37,225 bases of DNA, from positions 1-37,225 of the forward strand of contig JAJZAT010000030.1 in assembly GCA_021799275.1 (NCBI GenBank), in the 5' to 3' direction. Below are positions 9,600 through 19,030 of this stretch, one piece after another. Under the pieces are notes generated by a model, which saw nothing but the letters and a program-made list of their open reading frames with translations, made no database searches and was not told the DNA's origin. The DNA comes from Bacillota bacterium. GTDB lineage: Bacteria; Bacillota; Sulfobacillia; JAJZYS01; JAJYTV01. Positions within the stretch are counted from its first letter, which is position 1. Every line of letters begins with the position of its first letter. A program made the position numbers and the translations under genes.

Positions 9600-9704
9600 G
9601 TCCTACGGCAATTGCCTCCAGTCCGGCCAAGCAAGGCAATCCAGAAGAAGGGCAGGCGAGCCGACCGTGGCCATGGGCCACAGGGAGGCAGGTCGGCGTT
9701 ATAC

Positions 9705-11252
9705 GTGATCGATTCCTACCGTCCCGAACCGCTTGTCGACTTCCAGAATCCCGCGAACCGGGCGACCCTCGAGGCAGCCTTGAAAGAGGTCGGCGCTGAG
9801 CTTGGCCGCCACTATCCGATCGTGGTGGGCGGAGAGCGCCGCGAGCGCGAGAACCGCCTGCGTTCCTACAACCCCTCGCGTCTCGACGAGACGGTCGGCA
9901 CCGTCTCGAAGGCGACCCGGCAGGACGTCGAGGACGCCATCGCGGCGGCCGAGCAGGCGTTCAAGACCTGGAGCCGCGCCGGCGCGGCGTTCCGCGCCAG
10001 GGTCCTTTTGAAGGCGGCGGCCGAACTGCGCCGCCAGAAGGCGCTCTTCACCGCGCTCGAGATCTACGAGGCGGGCAAGACGTGGCCGGAGGCCGACGGG
10101 GACGTCGCGGAAGCCATCGATTTCATGGAGTATTACGCCCGCCAGGCGGTGCGCCTGGCGCAGCCGGTGCCGACGATCAACCTGCCGGGCGAGGAGGACG
10201 CGTCCTTCTACATCCCGCTCGGCGTCGGCGTCATCATCCCGCCCTGGAACTTCCCGCTCGCGATTCTCTGCGGCATGACCACAGGCGCGATCGTGGCGGG
10301 CAACACCGTGCTGCTGAAGCCGTCGAGCGTGACGCCGGTGATCGGCGCATGGTTCGTGAACCTGCTGGAGCAGAGCGGCCTGCCCAAGGGCGTCGTCAAC
10401 TTCGTTCCCGGCGACAGCCGGGAGATCGGCGACTACATGGTAGGGCACCCGCGCACGCGCTTCATCAGCTTCACCGGCTCGCGCGAGGTGGGCCTGCACA
10501 TCAACGAGCTCGCGGCGAAGCACCAGAAGGGCCAGCTCTGGATCAAGCGCGTCGTCGCAGAGATGGGCGGCAAGGACGCCATCGTCGTCGACGAGACGGC
10601 GGACCTCGAGGAGGCCGCGGCCGACATCGTCACCTCGGCGTTCGGCTTCCAGGGCCAGAAGTGCTCGGCCTGCTCGCGCGCGATCGTGGTGGACGCGGTC
10701 TACGACGAGGTGGCGCGCCTCGTATCGGAGCGCACCAAGAAGCTGACGCTCGGCATGGCGATGGATCCGGCGAACGCGGTCGGCCCGGTGATCGACCAGG
10801 GCTCCGAGAGCAAGATCCTCGGCTACATCGAGAAGGGCAAGAGCACCGCGAAGCTCCTCGCGGGCGGCGAGAAGGCTGGGGACGGGGGCCACTTCATCGC
10901 CCCGACCGTGTTCGGCGACGTCGCGCCCGACTCCGAGCTGGCGCAGGAGGAGATCTTCGGACCGGTGCTCTCGATGATCCGCGCCCGCGACTACGACCAG
11001 GCGATCGAGATCGCGAACGGCACCGAGTTCGGCCTCACCGGCTCCCTCTACTCGAAGGACCGCGAGCGCCTCGAGCGGGCCCGCCTCGATTTCCACGTCG
11101 GCAACCTCTACCTGAACCGCAAGTGCACCGGCGCCGTCGTCGGCGCGCACCCCTTCGGCGGCTTCAACATGTCCGGCACCGACTCCAAGACCGGCAGCCC
11201 CGACTACCTCCTCCTGTTCACCCAGATGAAGTGCGTCGCTGAGCGCATCTGA
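9705..11252 (+). CDS. rocA: L-glutamate gamma-semialdehyde (1-pyrroline-5-carboxylate) dehydrogenase
   Basis: This NAD-dependent aldehyde dehydrogenase converts glutamate semialdehyde, the product of proline or arginine breakdown, to glutamate. From GTG 9705 it has 515 residues, the usual RocA length. Catalytic Cys320 lies in [10 protein letters not shown] and general-base Glu286 in AEMGGKD. The NAD-binding segment PPWNFPLAI and the C-terminal [18 protein letters not shown] are typical of the RocA/PutC branch. The open frame extends upstream, but GTG 9705 is the only usable start near the family N-terminus; GGGAGG lies somewhat far upstream (about 16 nt). No proline dehydrogenase gene is nearby, so the partner enzyme must be elsewhere. 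Confidence 0.95.
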   Translation: MIDSYRPEPLVDFQNPANRATLEAALKEVGAELGRHYPIVVGGERRERENRLRSYNPSRLDETVGTVSKATRQDVEDAIAAAEQAFKTWSRAGAAFRARVLLKAAAELRRQKALFTALEIYEAGKTWPEADGDVAEAIDFMEYYARQAVRLAQPVPTINLPGEEDASFYIPLGVGVIIPPWNFPLAILCGMTTGAIVAGNTVLLKPSSVTPVIGAWFVNLLEQSGLPKGVVNFVPGDSREIGDYMVGHPRTRFISFTGSREVGLHINELAAKHQKGQLWIKRVVAEMGGKDAIVVDETADLEEAAADIVTSAFGFQGQKCSACSRAIVVDAVYDEVARLVSERTKKLTLGMAMDPANAVGPVIDQGSESKILGYIEKGKSTAKLLAGGEKAGDGGHFIAPTVFGDVAPDSELAQEEIFGPVLSMIRARDYDQAIEIANGTEFGLTGSLYSKDRERLERARLDFHVGNLYLNRKCTGAVVGAHPFGGFNMSGTDSKTGSPDYLLLFTQMKCVAERI

Positions 11253-11260
11253 TCGTCGCC

Positions 11261-11293
11261 TGCAGGCGGCAGCCTTCCCGGCTGCCGCCTGCA
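11261..11293 (+). terminator. Strong hairpin downstream of rocA
   Basis: A perfect 13-bp stem, GCAGGCGGCAGCC (11262-11274) and GGCTGCCGCCTGC (11280-11292), with a 5-nt loop, starts 9 nt after the rocA stop; a flanking T-A pair makes it 14. No U-tract follows, so it may be a hairpin-only terminator or an mRNA 3' stabiliser. Confidence 0.55.
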
Positions 11294-11386
11294 TGTACCG
11301 CCAACAGGGGATCCTTTCGGGAGCGGCGAAGCACCACTCGTCCAAGTCCGAACCGCATGCAGACGGGCGGCAGAAGGAGACGCGAA

Positions 11387-12913
11387 ATGCTGACGATGGG
11401 TGAGGCCCTGGCCACCAACGGCCGGCGCTATCGGGACAAGGTGGCCCTGTGGTTCGACGACGTGAAGGTCACGTACAGCGAGCTCGACCGGCGGGTCAAC
11501 CAGGCCTCGCGGGCCCTGCAGAGCCTTGGCGTCGGCAAGGGCGACCGCGTCGCGCTGCTGCTGATGAACTCGATCGAGTACGTCGAACTCTACTTCGCCT
11601 GCGCCCGCACAGGCGCGGTGGCCGTGCCGGTCAACCTTCGCCTAGCGCCCGCCGAGATGGCCTACGTCCTCGGCCACTCCGAAAGCCGCGTCCTGATCGG
11701 CGACGGCCAGCTGCTCCAGGGTGCGCTCGAGGCCGGCATGCGGCCGGAGGGCGGCGCGCTCGAGAAGATCGTCCGCGTAGGGCCGGGACCCGACTTCCTG
11801 CCCTCCTACGAGGCGCTCAGGGACGCCCAGAGCGACACCCCCGTCGTGGCGGACGTGGACGAGAACGATCCCTGGGTGCTCGTGTACACCTCCGGCACCA
11901 CCGGCAAGCCGAAGGGCGCCCTGCGCTCGCACAAGAGCAACCTGATGATCGCCCTCCTGCTGGCGGCGGAGTTCGGCATCTCGTCGGACGACGTCGGGCT
12001 CTCCCTTCTGCCCATGTTCCACGTCAACGGCCTCTGGCTCGTTTCACTCTCGCTTTGCCTCGGCACGACCATGTCGATCTACCACCAGAGGAACTTCCAT
12101 CCGGTGCGGGTGATCGAGGAGATCAAGCGCCATGGCGCGACCTACTCGATGTTCGTCCCGTCGCTTCTGACGTTCCTCGCCGACGCGGCGGAGCGCGGCA
12201 CCCTCGATCCGGGCCAGCTCCGGGTCATGATCACGAGTTCCTCGCCGCTTTCGACGACCCTCAGGGACCGCATCGTGGCGGACTTCCCGAACGCCCACCT
12301 GATCGACATCTACGGCGCCACGGAGCTCGGCGCGGTCACCTGGATCCGCCACGGCCCCGGCAGCGTGATCGGCTCGATCGGCCTGCCGGCCTTGGCGCAG
12401 GACGTGCGCATCCTGCGCGAGGACGGCAGCGATGCGGATGTCGACGAGGTGGGGGAGCTGTACTGCGGCGGCCCGACCCTGATGGACGGCTATTTCAAGA
12501 ACCCCGAGGCCACGGCGCAGGCCTTCCGCGGCCGCTATCTCGCCGTCGGGGACCTCGCGCGGCGCAGCGCCGAAGGCTACCTCTACCTCGTGGACCGCAA
12601 GACCGACATGATCATCACGATGGGCGAGAACGTCTACCCGACCGAGGTGGAGGAAGTGCTGACCCAGCACCCTTCCGTCGCCATGGCCGCGGTCGTCGGG
12701 TTGCACGACGACCGCCGCGGCGAGGAGGTCGTCGCGGTCGTATCGCCGCGCGAAGGCCACGACGTCAAGGCGGAGGAGCTGCAGGACCTCTGCGCTCGCC
12801 TGCTCGCCGACTACAAGCGGCCACGCCGCATCTTCGTGTGGCCAGAGCTGCCGATCGGGGCTACCGGCAAGGTTCTTCGCCGCGCCGTCCGCGAGCAGCT
12901 GAGCCACGCCTGA
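11387..12913 (+). CDS. Acyl-CoA ligase (AMP-forming, fatty-acid type)
   Basis: This 508-residue class I adenylate-forming enzyme activates a carboxylic acid to an acyl-adenylate and then to the CoA thioester. The P-loop-like motif YTSGTTGKPKGA lies near residue 166, YGATELG near 308, the adenine/ribose motif GDLARR near 389 with VDRKTDMIITMGENVYP in the hinge, and the catalytic Lys495 in GATGKVLRR. The ATG at 11387 is preferred over an upstream in-frame ATG because AAGGAG lies 7 nt before it. The substrate cannot be deduced; fatty or aromatic acids are both possible. The next gene starts 1 nt after its stop. Confidence 0.88.
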   Translation: MLTMGEALATNGRRYRDKVALWFDDVKVTYSELDRRVNQASRALQSLGVGKGDRVALLLMNSIEYVELYFACARTGAVAVPVNLRLAPAEMAYVLGHSESRVLIGDGQLLQGALEAGMRPEGGALEKIVRVGPGPDFLPSYEALRDAQSDTPVVADVDENDPWVLVYTSGTTGKPKGALRSHKSNLMIALLLAAEFGISSDDVGLSLLPMFHVNGLWLVSLSLCLGTTMSIYHQRNFHPVRVIEEIKRHGATYSMFVPSLLTFLADAAERGTLDPGQLRVMITSSSPLSTTLRDRIVADFPNAHLIDIYGATELGAVTWIRHGPGSVIGSIGLPALAQDVRILREDGSDADVDEVGELYCGGPTLMDGYFKNPEATAQAFRGRYLAVGDLARRSAEGYLYLVDRKTDMIITMGENVYPTEVEEVLTQHPSVAMAAVVGLHDDRRGEEVVAVVSPREGHDVKAEELQDLCARLLADYKRPRRIFVWPELPIGATGKVLRRAVREQLSHA

Positions 12914-12914
12914 C

Positions 12915-14366
12915 GTGTCGCTCGGGGAGACTGCGCGGCCCACTGCCCGACAGGGCTGGGCCGCGCTCCTTCTCACGGCCTTGCCCGCGTTCCTGACGCT
13001 GGCGCTCGCGCTTTCGCAGCACGGCCTGCTCGGGGATATCGGCTTCGACATCGCGAACGGGCGCTGGATCCTGAGCCATGGCTACATCCCGCTCGCGAAC
13101 CACCTCACCTACGCCATGCACGGCGCCTACTGGTCGAACGAGGAGTGGCTCTTCGGCGTCTACACCGCCTGGCTCTACGGCCTGGGCGGCGGTCTCCCGG
13201 TCTACCTGGGCCTTCTGCCGCTCCTCGGGGGCGTCGCGCTCGTGGTGGCGCGCGCCGCGCGCAGCCTCGGCCCGTATTGGCAGACGCTCTGGGCCCTCGC
13301 GGCCGCGGTGGCGATCATGCCGGTGATGTCCCCCCGGCCGCAGCTGCTCTCGTTCCTGCTCTTCGCGTACACCCTTGCGGCCGTCCTGGCCGCTCGCCAG
13401 GGACGCCATCTCCACCTCTGGCTCGCGGCGCTCAGCACCGTCCTCTGGGTGCAGGTGCACGGCTCGGTGCTGCTCCTGCCGCTGGTGCTGGGCCTCAATC
13501 TGCTGCTGCCGACCGCGGAGCTGCCGCGCCGCAAGGTCTGGGGCCCGTTCGTGCTGTCAGTTCTCCTGCTGCTCGTGCGGCCAGGCGGCCCCTTGGCCCT
13601 GCTGCGCAACGCCTTGAACGTGGGCAGTGGCGGCAACACGAACGTCATCTCCGAATGGGCGTCGCCGAACTTCCACGAGCCGTGGGCGATCGCCGCGGGC
13701 CTCGTGCTGCTGGTCGCCATCGGCCTCTTGGCCCCCGAGCTGCGCCGTCGCGGCCGCTGGGCGGATCTCATCCTCCTGCTCGGAACCGCCGCGGCGCTCC
13801 TCTACGCCTCGCGCTTCCTCCCGTACTTCATCCTTTCGGCCGCCCTGCTCGGCGCGTCCTATGTGCCGCAGCACTGGCGACTCGCCGGACAGGACCAGAT
13901 CGCCTCGGCCTCCCGCCGCTCGCTCCTCCTGACCGTCCTCGTGACCCTCTTCCTCGGCGGCACGCTGCTGACGCGCCCTCTCTTCCCGCAGCGGGCGCCG
14001 CTGAAGGCGATCGGCTACCTCGCGCGCCAACGGGCCTCGGACGTCTTCGCCGCCTACCAGATCGGCGCGTCGCTCGAACTCTACGGCGTGCAGCCGTACC
14101 TCGACAGTCGCGACAACCTGTGGCTGCAGCGGCCGTGGTGGCCGCGCTTCCTCGACGTCACCCTCGGCAGCATGTCCGTAACCCGCTATCTAGAGCTCTA
14201 CGACCCCAAGGCGCGCTACGTGCTCTGGCCGACGCGCTCCCCGGTCGCGATCGAGCTCGATCAGAGCCGTCTCTGGCGCCTCGTCCTGGTCGACAGGAAC
14301 CGCCTCGGTCCCTCAGGCGCGAACTACGGCCCCTATGCCGTCTGGCGCAAGGTGGGCAAACCATGA
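12915..14366 (+). CDS. Polytopic membrane protein, GT-C-like
   Basis: This 483-residue protein has roughly ten hydrophobic helices and a soluble C-terminal segment of about 120 residues. Near the N-terminus it has GDIGFDIANGRWILSHGYIP and later YWSNEEWLFGVY. This order (an acidic residue after the first helix, a G-x-W-I-L-x-H-G stretch, then a W-x-x-E-W-L motif) resembles predicted GT-C-fold glycosyltransferase-like membrane proteins, but I cannot name a specific family or reaction. GTG 12915 follows the ligase stop by 1 nt, so the two genes are probably cotranscribed. Confidence 0.6.
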   Translation: MSLGETARPTARQGWAALLLTALPAFLTLALALSQHGLLGDIGFDIANGRWILSHGYIPLANHLTYAMHGAYWSNEEWLFGVYTAWLYGLGGGLPVYLGLLPLLGGVALVVARAARSLGPYWQTLWALAAAVAIMPVMSPRPQLLSFLLFAYTLAAVLAARQGRHLHLWLAALSTVLWVQVHGSVLLLPLVLGLNLLLPTAELPRRKVWGPFVLSVLLLLVRPGGPLALLRNALNVGSGGNTNVISEWASPNFHEPWAIAAGLVLLVAIGLLAPELRRRGRWADLILLLGTAAALLYASRFLPYFILSAALLGASYVPQHWRLAGQDQIASASRRSLLLTVLVTLFLGGTLLTRPLFPQRAPLKAIGYLARQRASDVFAAYQIGASLELYGVQPYLDSRDNLWLQRPWWPRFLDVTLGSMSVTRYLELYDPKARYVLWPTRSPVAIELDQSRLWRLVLVDRNRLGPSGANYGPYAVWRKVGKP

Positions 14367-14397
14367 GGCGTTTGCCGCTTGCCGAGGGGGCGTGCCG

Positions 14398-15177
14398 ATG
14401 AGGGCCGGATCCGCTCAGGGCAGCCGCCTCACGGCGCGCCGCCTGCTGCTCTGGCCGCTGGTCGCCATTGTCACGCTGCCGCTCTGGGCGCTGCTCCTGC
14501 ACGCCGGCACGACGTTCTCTCAGCTGCCGCCCGGCAGCGGCAGCGCGACCCTGACGAGCGTCACCTCGTCGCTCGCGGCGCTGGCCCTCACCCTGATCGT
14601 CGGCCTGCCGCTCTCCTGGTGGGCCGCTTCCGCGGGGCCGCGCAGCCAGCAGGGGCTCGAGCTGCTGCTGGCGGTGCCGCTCCTCCTGCCGCCCTTGGTG
14701 CTCGGCCTCGTGCTCGCCTACGTCTTTGGTCCGACCACCGGCTTCGGCCAGTGGCTCCTCAACCTGGGCATCGGCGCCACGAATAGCATGCTCGGCCTGA
14801 CGCTCGCCGGGTTCTACGAGGCGGTGCCGTACTTCGTCTACGCGGCCTGGGCGGCGTTCAGCGCCCTCGACCGCGACATCCTGGAGGCGTCCTGGCTCGC
14901 CGGGATGCGGCCCGCGACGGCGTTCTACCGGGTCGCGCTGCCGCTCGCGGCGCCAGGTCTCGCCGTCGCCGGCGCCATGGCGTGGGCGAGGACGATCGGC
15001 GCCTTCGGCGCGCCGATCGTCCTCGCGTACCATCCGACAGGCCTGCCGGTCGGGATCTGGATCGCCTTGAGCGAGTTCGGCCTCGCTCCGGCGCTGCAGC
15101 TCGCGCTTATCCTGGTCGCGATCGCCCTGCCGCTGCCGCTTGTGGCCATGGGGGTGGCCCGCCGTGCTGCGCGTTGA
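14398..15177 (+). CDS. ABC transporter permease, molybdate/tungstate type
   Basis: This 259-residue permease has about six membrane helices. The cytoplasmic EAA-like loop, EASWLAGMRPATAFYRVALP, is followed by LAAPGLAVAGAMAWARTIGAFGA, which resembles the end of ModB/WtpB/CysT permeases. An upstream in-frame start overlaps the preceding gene; the ATG at 14398 with GAGGGGG 7 nt upstream is preferred. The ATPase gene overlaps its end by 14 nt. No substrate-binding protein gene is adjacent, so molybdate or tungstate is a family-based guess; sulfate or another oxyanion cannot be excluded. Confidence 0.72.
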   Translation: MRAGSAQGSRLTARRLLLWPLVAIVTLPLWALLLHAGTTFSQLPPGSGSATLTSVTSSLAALALTLIVGLPLSWWAASAGPRSQQGLELLLAVPLLLPPLVLGLVLAYVFGPTTGFGQWLLNLGIGATNSMLGLTLAGFYEAVPYFVYAAWAAFSALDRDILEASWLAGMRPATAFYRVALPLAAPGLAVAGAMAWARTIGAFGAPIVLAYHPTGLPVGIWIALSEFGLAPALQLALILVAIALPLPLVAMGVARRAAR

Positions 15178-16090
15178 CGTGAAGGTGGCGGGCGGCGGCC
15201 ACTTGCGCGTCCAGGCGGCCTTCGAGCTCACGGCGGGTCAGGTCCTCGCGCTGCACGGACCTTCCGGCGCGGGCAAGACGACGCTCCTGCGCGCCGTGGC
15301 GGGCCTGCTGCCGGCGGAGGGCGCGGTCGAGCTCGACGGGCTAGACTTCAGGCGCCTGCCCGTCTGGCAGCGGCCGATCGGCTGGGTGCCCCAGCGCCAG
15401 GGTCTCGTGCCACACTGGACGCCCGAACAGCACCTGGCCGCCATGGGGCCGCATCTTGCCGTGGACCTCGAGGAGGCGCTCCGGCGCCTCGATCTCCTGC
15501 GGCTGCGGGCGCGGCCGGTGCGAGAGCTCTCGTTCGGCGAGCGCCAGAGGCTGGCCCTGGGACGCGCCATCTTCGCCGGTCGGCCACTCCTCCTGCTCGA
15601 CGAGCCCTTTTCCGCCCTGGACGCCAGGGCACGTCTCGAGATGGGGGACCTCTTGCGCGAACAGCTCTCCGCTACGGGTTCCCTGGCCCTCCTGGCCAGC
15701 CACGACCTGCGTGAGGTGCAGCGGCTCGGCGACCGGATCTGCCTGATCTCCTCCGGGCAACTGCTCGCCGAGGGACCGGTGGAGTCGACGATGCGCCGGC
15801 CGCCGAACCTGCGGGCAGCGGAGCTGCTGGGCTACCGCCCGCTGGCGGGCGGCCTCGTCGTACACCCCGCCCAGGCGGTCTTGCGACCGGGACCCGGCCT
15901 CATCGAAGTGGCCGGGGTGGTGGTGCGGGCCGTAGCGCAGGACTTCGGCTGGCGGCTCGAGCTGCGCACGAACGACGGGCGATCGTTTAGCGCGGACCTG
16001 CGCGACGCGCCCGAACTGCCCGCACAGGGCGACGATCTGCGGGTCTATTTCCCGGATCTGCGCCTCGATCAGTCGGGCGACGGGGTGTAG
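15164..16090 (+). CDS. ABC transporter ATP-binding protein, molybdate/tungstate type
   Basis: From GTG 15164 the protein has 308 residues. Walker A is GPSGAGKTT (from residue 32), the signature is LSFGERQR (from residue 122, with F replacing the usual glycine at the third position), Walker B ends at Asp146-Glu147 in LLLLDEPFSALD, and the H-loop is ASHD. The last 80 residues resemble a TOBE-type regulatory domain as in ModC/WtpC. It presumably powers the overlapping upstream permease. The start is uncertain: a TTG 24 nt upstream and a GTG 15 nt downstream are alternatives. The last 22 nt overlap the end of the convergent thioesterase gene. Confidence 0.75.
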   Translation: MLRVDVKVAGGGHLRVQAAFELTAGQVLALHGPSGAGKTTLLRAVAGLLPAEGAVELDGLDFRRLPVWQRPIGWVPQRQGLVPHWTPEQHLAAMGPHLAVDLEEALRRLDLLRLRARPVRELSFGERQRLALGRAIFAGRPLLLLDEPFSALDARARLEMGDLLREQLSATGSLALLASHDLREVQRLGDRICLISSGQLLAEGPVESTMRRPPNLRAAELLGYRPLAGGLVVHPAQAVLRPGPGLIEVAGVVVRAVAQDFGWRLELRTNDGRSFSADLRDAPELPAQGDDLRVYFPDLRLDQSGDGV

Positions 16091-16500
16091 GCGGGCAGGT
16101 CGGCCAGCAGGGCGTAGACCTCCGGAAAGGCACGGCGGGCATTCAGCGGCCGCATATCGCCCTTGCGCACGTAGGCGTGCTCCGTGAATCCCTCCGCCAG
16201 GAGCGATCCCTCCATCTCGAGGCGATAGTCGAAGCGCAGCCTCGTCGGCGAAACGCGCGCAGTCGTCTCCAGTTCGACCACGTCGTCGTAGCGGCAGGGG
16301 CGAAGGTAGCGCGCGCCCGTGCGCAAGACCGGCAGCAGCAGGCCATCATCCTCGATGCGCCGATATTCGCCGCCCAGTTGCCGCAGAAGTTCGGTGCGTC
16401 CTTCCGTGAACCAGTCGAAATAGTTGGCGTAGTACGCGATGCCCATGCGATCCGCCTCGCCGTAGCGCACCCGCAGCCGGATGCGGCAGGAAGCCTCCAT
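16069..16500 (-). CDS. Acyl-CoA thioesterase, 4HBT/YbgC-like hot-dog fold
   Basis: This 143-residue single hot-dog protein has RVRYGEADRMGIAYYANYFDWF near residue 8, matching the 4-hydroxybenzoyl-CoA thioesterase/YbgC motif in which the aspartate of A-D-R-M-G aligns with the catalytic acid, followed by TEGRTELLR. Such enzymes hydrolyse acyl-CoA thioesters in the cytoplasm. I chose the ATG at 16500, with GGAGG 8 nt upstream, rather than an in-frame start 105 nt earlier. It is convergent with the ATPase gene and divergent from the cyclase gene. The substrate is unknown. Confidence 0.82.
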   Translation of the reverse strand: MEASCRIRLRVRYGEADRMGIAYYANYFDWFTEGRTELLRQLGGEYRRIEDDGLLLPVLRTGARYLRPCRYDDVVELETTARVSPTRLRFDYRLEMEGSLLAEGFTEHAYVRKGDMRPLNARRAFPEVYALLADLPAYTPSPD

Positions 16501-16598
16501 GTCGTGCACCTCCACAATGTCTGCTGGGTTCTCCGTGGCGGCCCGCCTGGTCCTGCCACGATCAGAAGGGGACGCAAGGTGCCACGCCGAATGACCAA

Positions 16599-19007
16599 TT
16601 GGCATCCCTTACCTCTATCCCGGCAAAGCACCGGATCTGCGAGGCGAGATATTTGGCCGAGTGGGGAGCGACGGGCTTCACGGAGCCCGCCGAGTCCTCC
16701 GCCGACTGGGGCTGGCTCTCGGTCGGCCTGCCGCGGCGCATAGCGCGAGGCGCGGTACTGCTTCTTCTGGCTGGAGCCCTTCCGGCCACGCATCTGCCAC
16801 CCGACTGGCTGCTTCCTGCGGCCGCCGTGGTGCTCTTCGTGGCCGGCCTCGACGTCGGTCCCGTGCCGAGTCTGCTATTCGCCGTCGTCGCGGGCGTGGC
16901 CGCCCTGCTGGTGCACCGCCCGCAGAGCCCGAGCCTGGCCCTCGCGCTGGTCCTCGTGCCGCTGCTGGCGGCGGTCGCCGGCAGCGCCGTCGGCTACCGG
17001 GTGCGGCGGGTGCGGCAGGCGGCCATGGGGGCCGCCCGGCGCGCACGGCTGCTCTCGGAGGCCCTGTTGCGCCTGCCGCGTCTCGAAACCGCCGACGATG
17101 TTTTCCGCGAACTGCCGCACCTTCTGCAGGAGATCCTTGGCTTCAGCCATGCCGACGTCCTGGTGCCGGCCCAGGACGGCCAGCATCTCCAGGTCCACAC
17201 CACTTTGGGCTGGACGCCTCCGTCGGGCGTGCTGGTACCGCTGCAGTCGATCACAGGCAGAGCTCTGCGCACCAGGCGCTCTCAGCACGTGCCGAACACG
17301 CAGGCGGACCCGGAGTTTGTCCAAGGCGTCGGCATCACGGCCACCCACAGCGAACTCGCCTTGCCGATCCTGTCCGGTGACCAGGCGGTCGCGGTGCTGA
17401 ACGTCGAGCGTGGCAATCCTGGCGCGTTCCTGCCGGACGAGGTGGAGACGCTGGAGGCCCTGGTCCGCGCCGGTGGCGATGCCGTCTGGCGCCTCGGCCG
17501 CCTGAGCGCGACGCAGGAGACGACGCGCCTGCAGAACTTCCTCCTGGACTTCTCCCGCCAGATCACGCAGCTGCCCACACCGCAAGGCGTGGCCCAGCGT
17601 GCCCTGCAGCTCCTGCTGCCCTTCGCCGCCGCCGACGTCGGATCGCTGTGGCTGCCCGGCGGCGAGGCGCCCCATCTTCTAGCCCGCCAGAGCCTTGGCG
17701 ACTTCGAGTCGCCGGCGGCTGCGTCGCCCTTGGAAACCAGCTTCCGCGGGCAGATTCCGCGTCAGGCGTTCTGGGTGGCGTCCGCCGTGACATCGCCGTA
17801 CACCACAGCGCGGCAGCTGGACCTCGGCCTGCAGTCGTTCGCCCTCCTGCCCCTGATGGAGCCCGACGGCCGACCGCAAGCCGCGCTTGAGTTTCTCTTC
17901 TACCGCACGCCCGCGGGTTTCGGCGTCGGTGAGCGCCAGGCCCTGGAGCGCGCAGCCGACCGGCTGCGCATCGCATTGCAGGGCATCCTCGCAACGTCGC
18001 GGCTCACGGAGCTCCTCGCGAGTCTTCACGCGCTCGGCGCGATCGGGGACATGCAGGCCCTGTGCGACGAAGCACTTGCCGAGGCGATCCGGTTGATCCC
18101 GGCTGCCGACGCGGCCACCCTCTGGCTCGCCAATGGGACCCACCTCGACCTGAGGGCAGTCGCGGGCTACGACGACCCCTCGGCGCAGGGACACTGGCGC
18201 CTGCAGGAGGTCGAAGGAGCCATCGCCGTCTATGGCGGAGAGCGGAGCGCCTTCCTGAACGGCTTGCCACGCATCGTGACGCGACCCGAATCGGCGACGC
18301 AGGAAGGCCAGCCGCACGGGGCGGCCGCCAGCATCTTCGTGCCGCTCGTGCTGCACGGGGACCTCATCGGCCTCCTCAGCATCGACAACCTCACCGAGCC
18401 CGACGCGTTCTCGCAGGAGGCCCTCTCGCTCGCGGGGATGTTCGGTCTCCAGCTGGCTGTGCTGCTGGCACAAGGCAGGCACCTCAGCGCCTTGCGCATC
18501 GCAGCGAGAACCGATACTCTGACCGACCTCGGTAACCGCCGCGCCTTCGAGGAGCGGATGGTCTCCGCCTGGTCGGAGGCCGTGCGGTACCGCGAGCCCC
18601 TGGCGCTCGTGATCATGGACCTGCAGGGTTTCAAGGCGATCAACGACCAGTTCGGGCACCTGAGCGGGGACGAGGCCCTTACGGCAGTCGCGCGAGTTCT
18701 CGACGGTGTGCGGCGCGAGGGCGACACCGTCTTCCGCTGGGGCGGCGACGAATTCGCCATCCTCCTGACCCACGCGGACCAGGGGCAGGCTCTACAGGCC
18801 GCGAGGCGCTACCTGGACGCCGTGCGCCAGGGCCCTGTGCTTGTGCGACAGGGCCGCGAAGTCTACGTCGGGGCAAGGGTCGGTGTGGCCTCGGCACCGG
18901 AGGACGCCGACTCGATCGAAGGTCTCGTGCGAGCGGCCGACGAACGAGTGATCATGGCGAAGCGCCTGGGACAGAGTCTCTGGGCCGGCGACCCGCCCCG
19001 CAGCTAG
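16599..19007 (+). CDS. Three-GAF diguanylate cyclase with N-terminal membrane region
   Basis: Up to 802 residues. Hydrophobic helices lie at about residues 50-130, followed by three GAF-like domains (about 150-300, 320-470 and 480-625) and a C-terminal GGDEF domain. The cyclase domain starts with TDTLTDLGNRR, includes MDLQGFKAINDQFGHLSGDE, and has an intact GGDEF at 715-719. RxxD (R-E-G-D, 706-709) lies five residues before it, which is the inhibitory product-binding site. It should make cyclic di-GMP in response to signals read by the GAF domains. No EAL domain is present. The start is uncertain: TTG 16599 lacks a clear ribosome binding site, and TTG 16653 is an alternative. Confidence 0.88.
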   Translation: MASLTSIPAKHRICEARYLAEWGATGFTEPAESSADWGWLSVGLPRRIARGAVLLLLAGALPATHLPPDWLLPAAAVVLFVAGLDVGPVPSLLFAVVAGVAALLVHRPQSPSLALALVLVPLLAAVAGSAVGYRVRRVRQAAMGAARRARLLSEALLRLPRLETADDVFRELPHLLQEILGFSHADVLVPAQDGQHLQVHTTLGWTPPSGVLVPLQSITGRALRTRRSQHVPNTQADPEFVQGVGITATHSELALPILSGDQAVAVLNVERGNPGAFLPDEVETLEALVRAGGDAVWRLGRLSATQETTRLQNFLLDFSRQITQLPTPQGVAQRALQLLLPFAAADVGSLWLPGGEAPHLLARQSLGDFESPAAASPLETSFRGQIPRQAFWVASAVTSPYTTARQLDLGLQSFALLPLMEPDGRPQAALEFLFYRTPAGFGVGERQALERAADRLRIALQGILATSRLTELLASLHALGAIGDMQALCDEALAEAIRLIPAADAATLWLANGTHLDLRAVAGYDDPSAQGHWRLQEVEGAIAVYGGERSAFLNGLPRIVTRPESATQEGQPHGAAASIFVPLVLHGDLIGLLSIDNLTEPDAFSQEALSLAGMFGLQLAVLLAQGRHLSALRIAARTDTLTDLGNRRAFEERMVSAWSEAVRYREPLALVIMDLQGFKAINDQFGHLSGDEALTAVARVLDGVRREGDTVFRWGGDEFAILLTHADQGQALQAARRYLDAVRQGPVLVRQGREVYVGARVGVASAPEDADSIEGLVRAADERVIMAKRLGQSLWAGDPPRS

Positions 19008-19030
19008 CAGTTCCTCTGGAGGTACATGAC

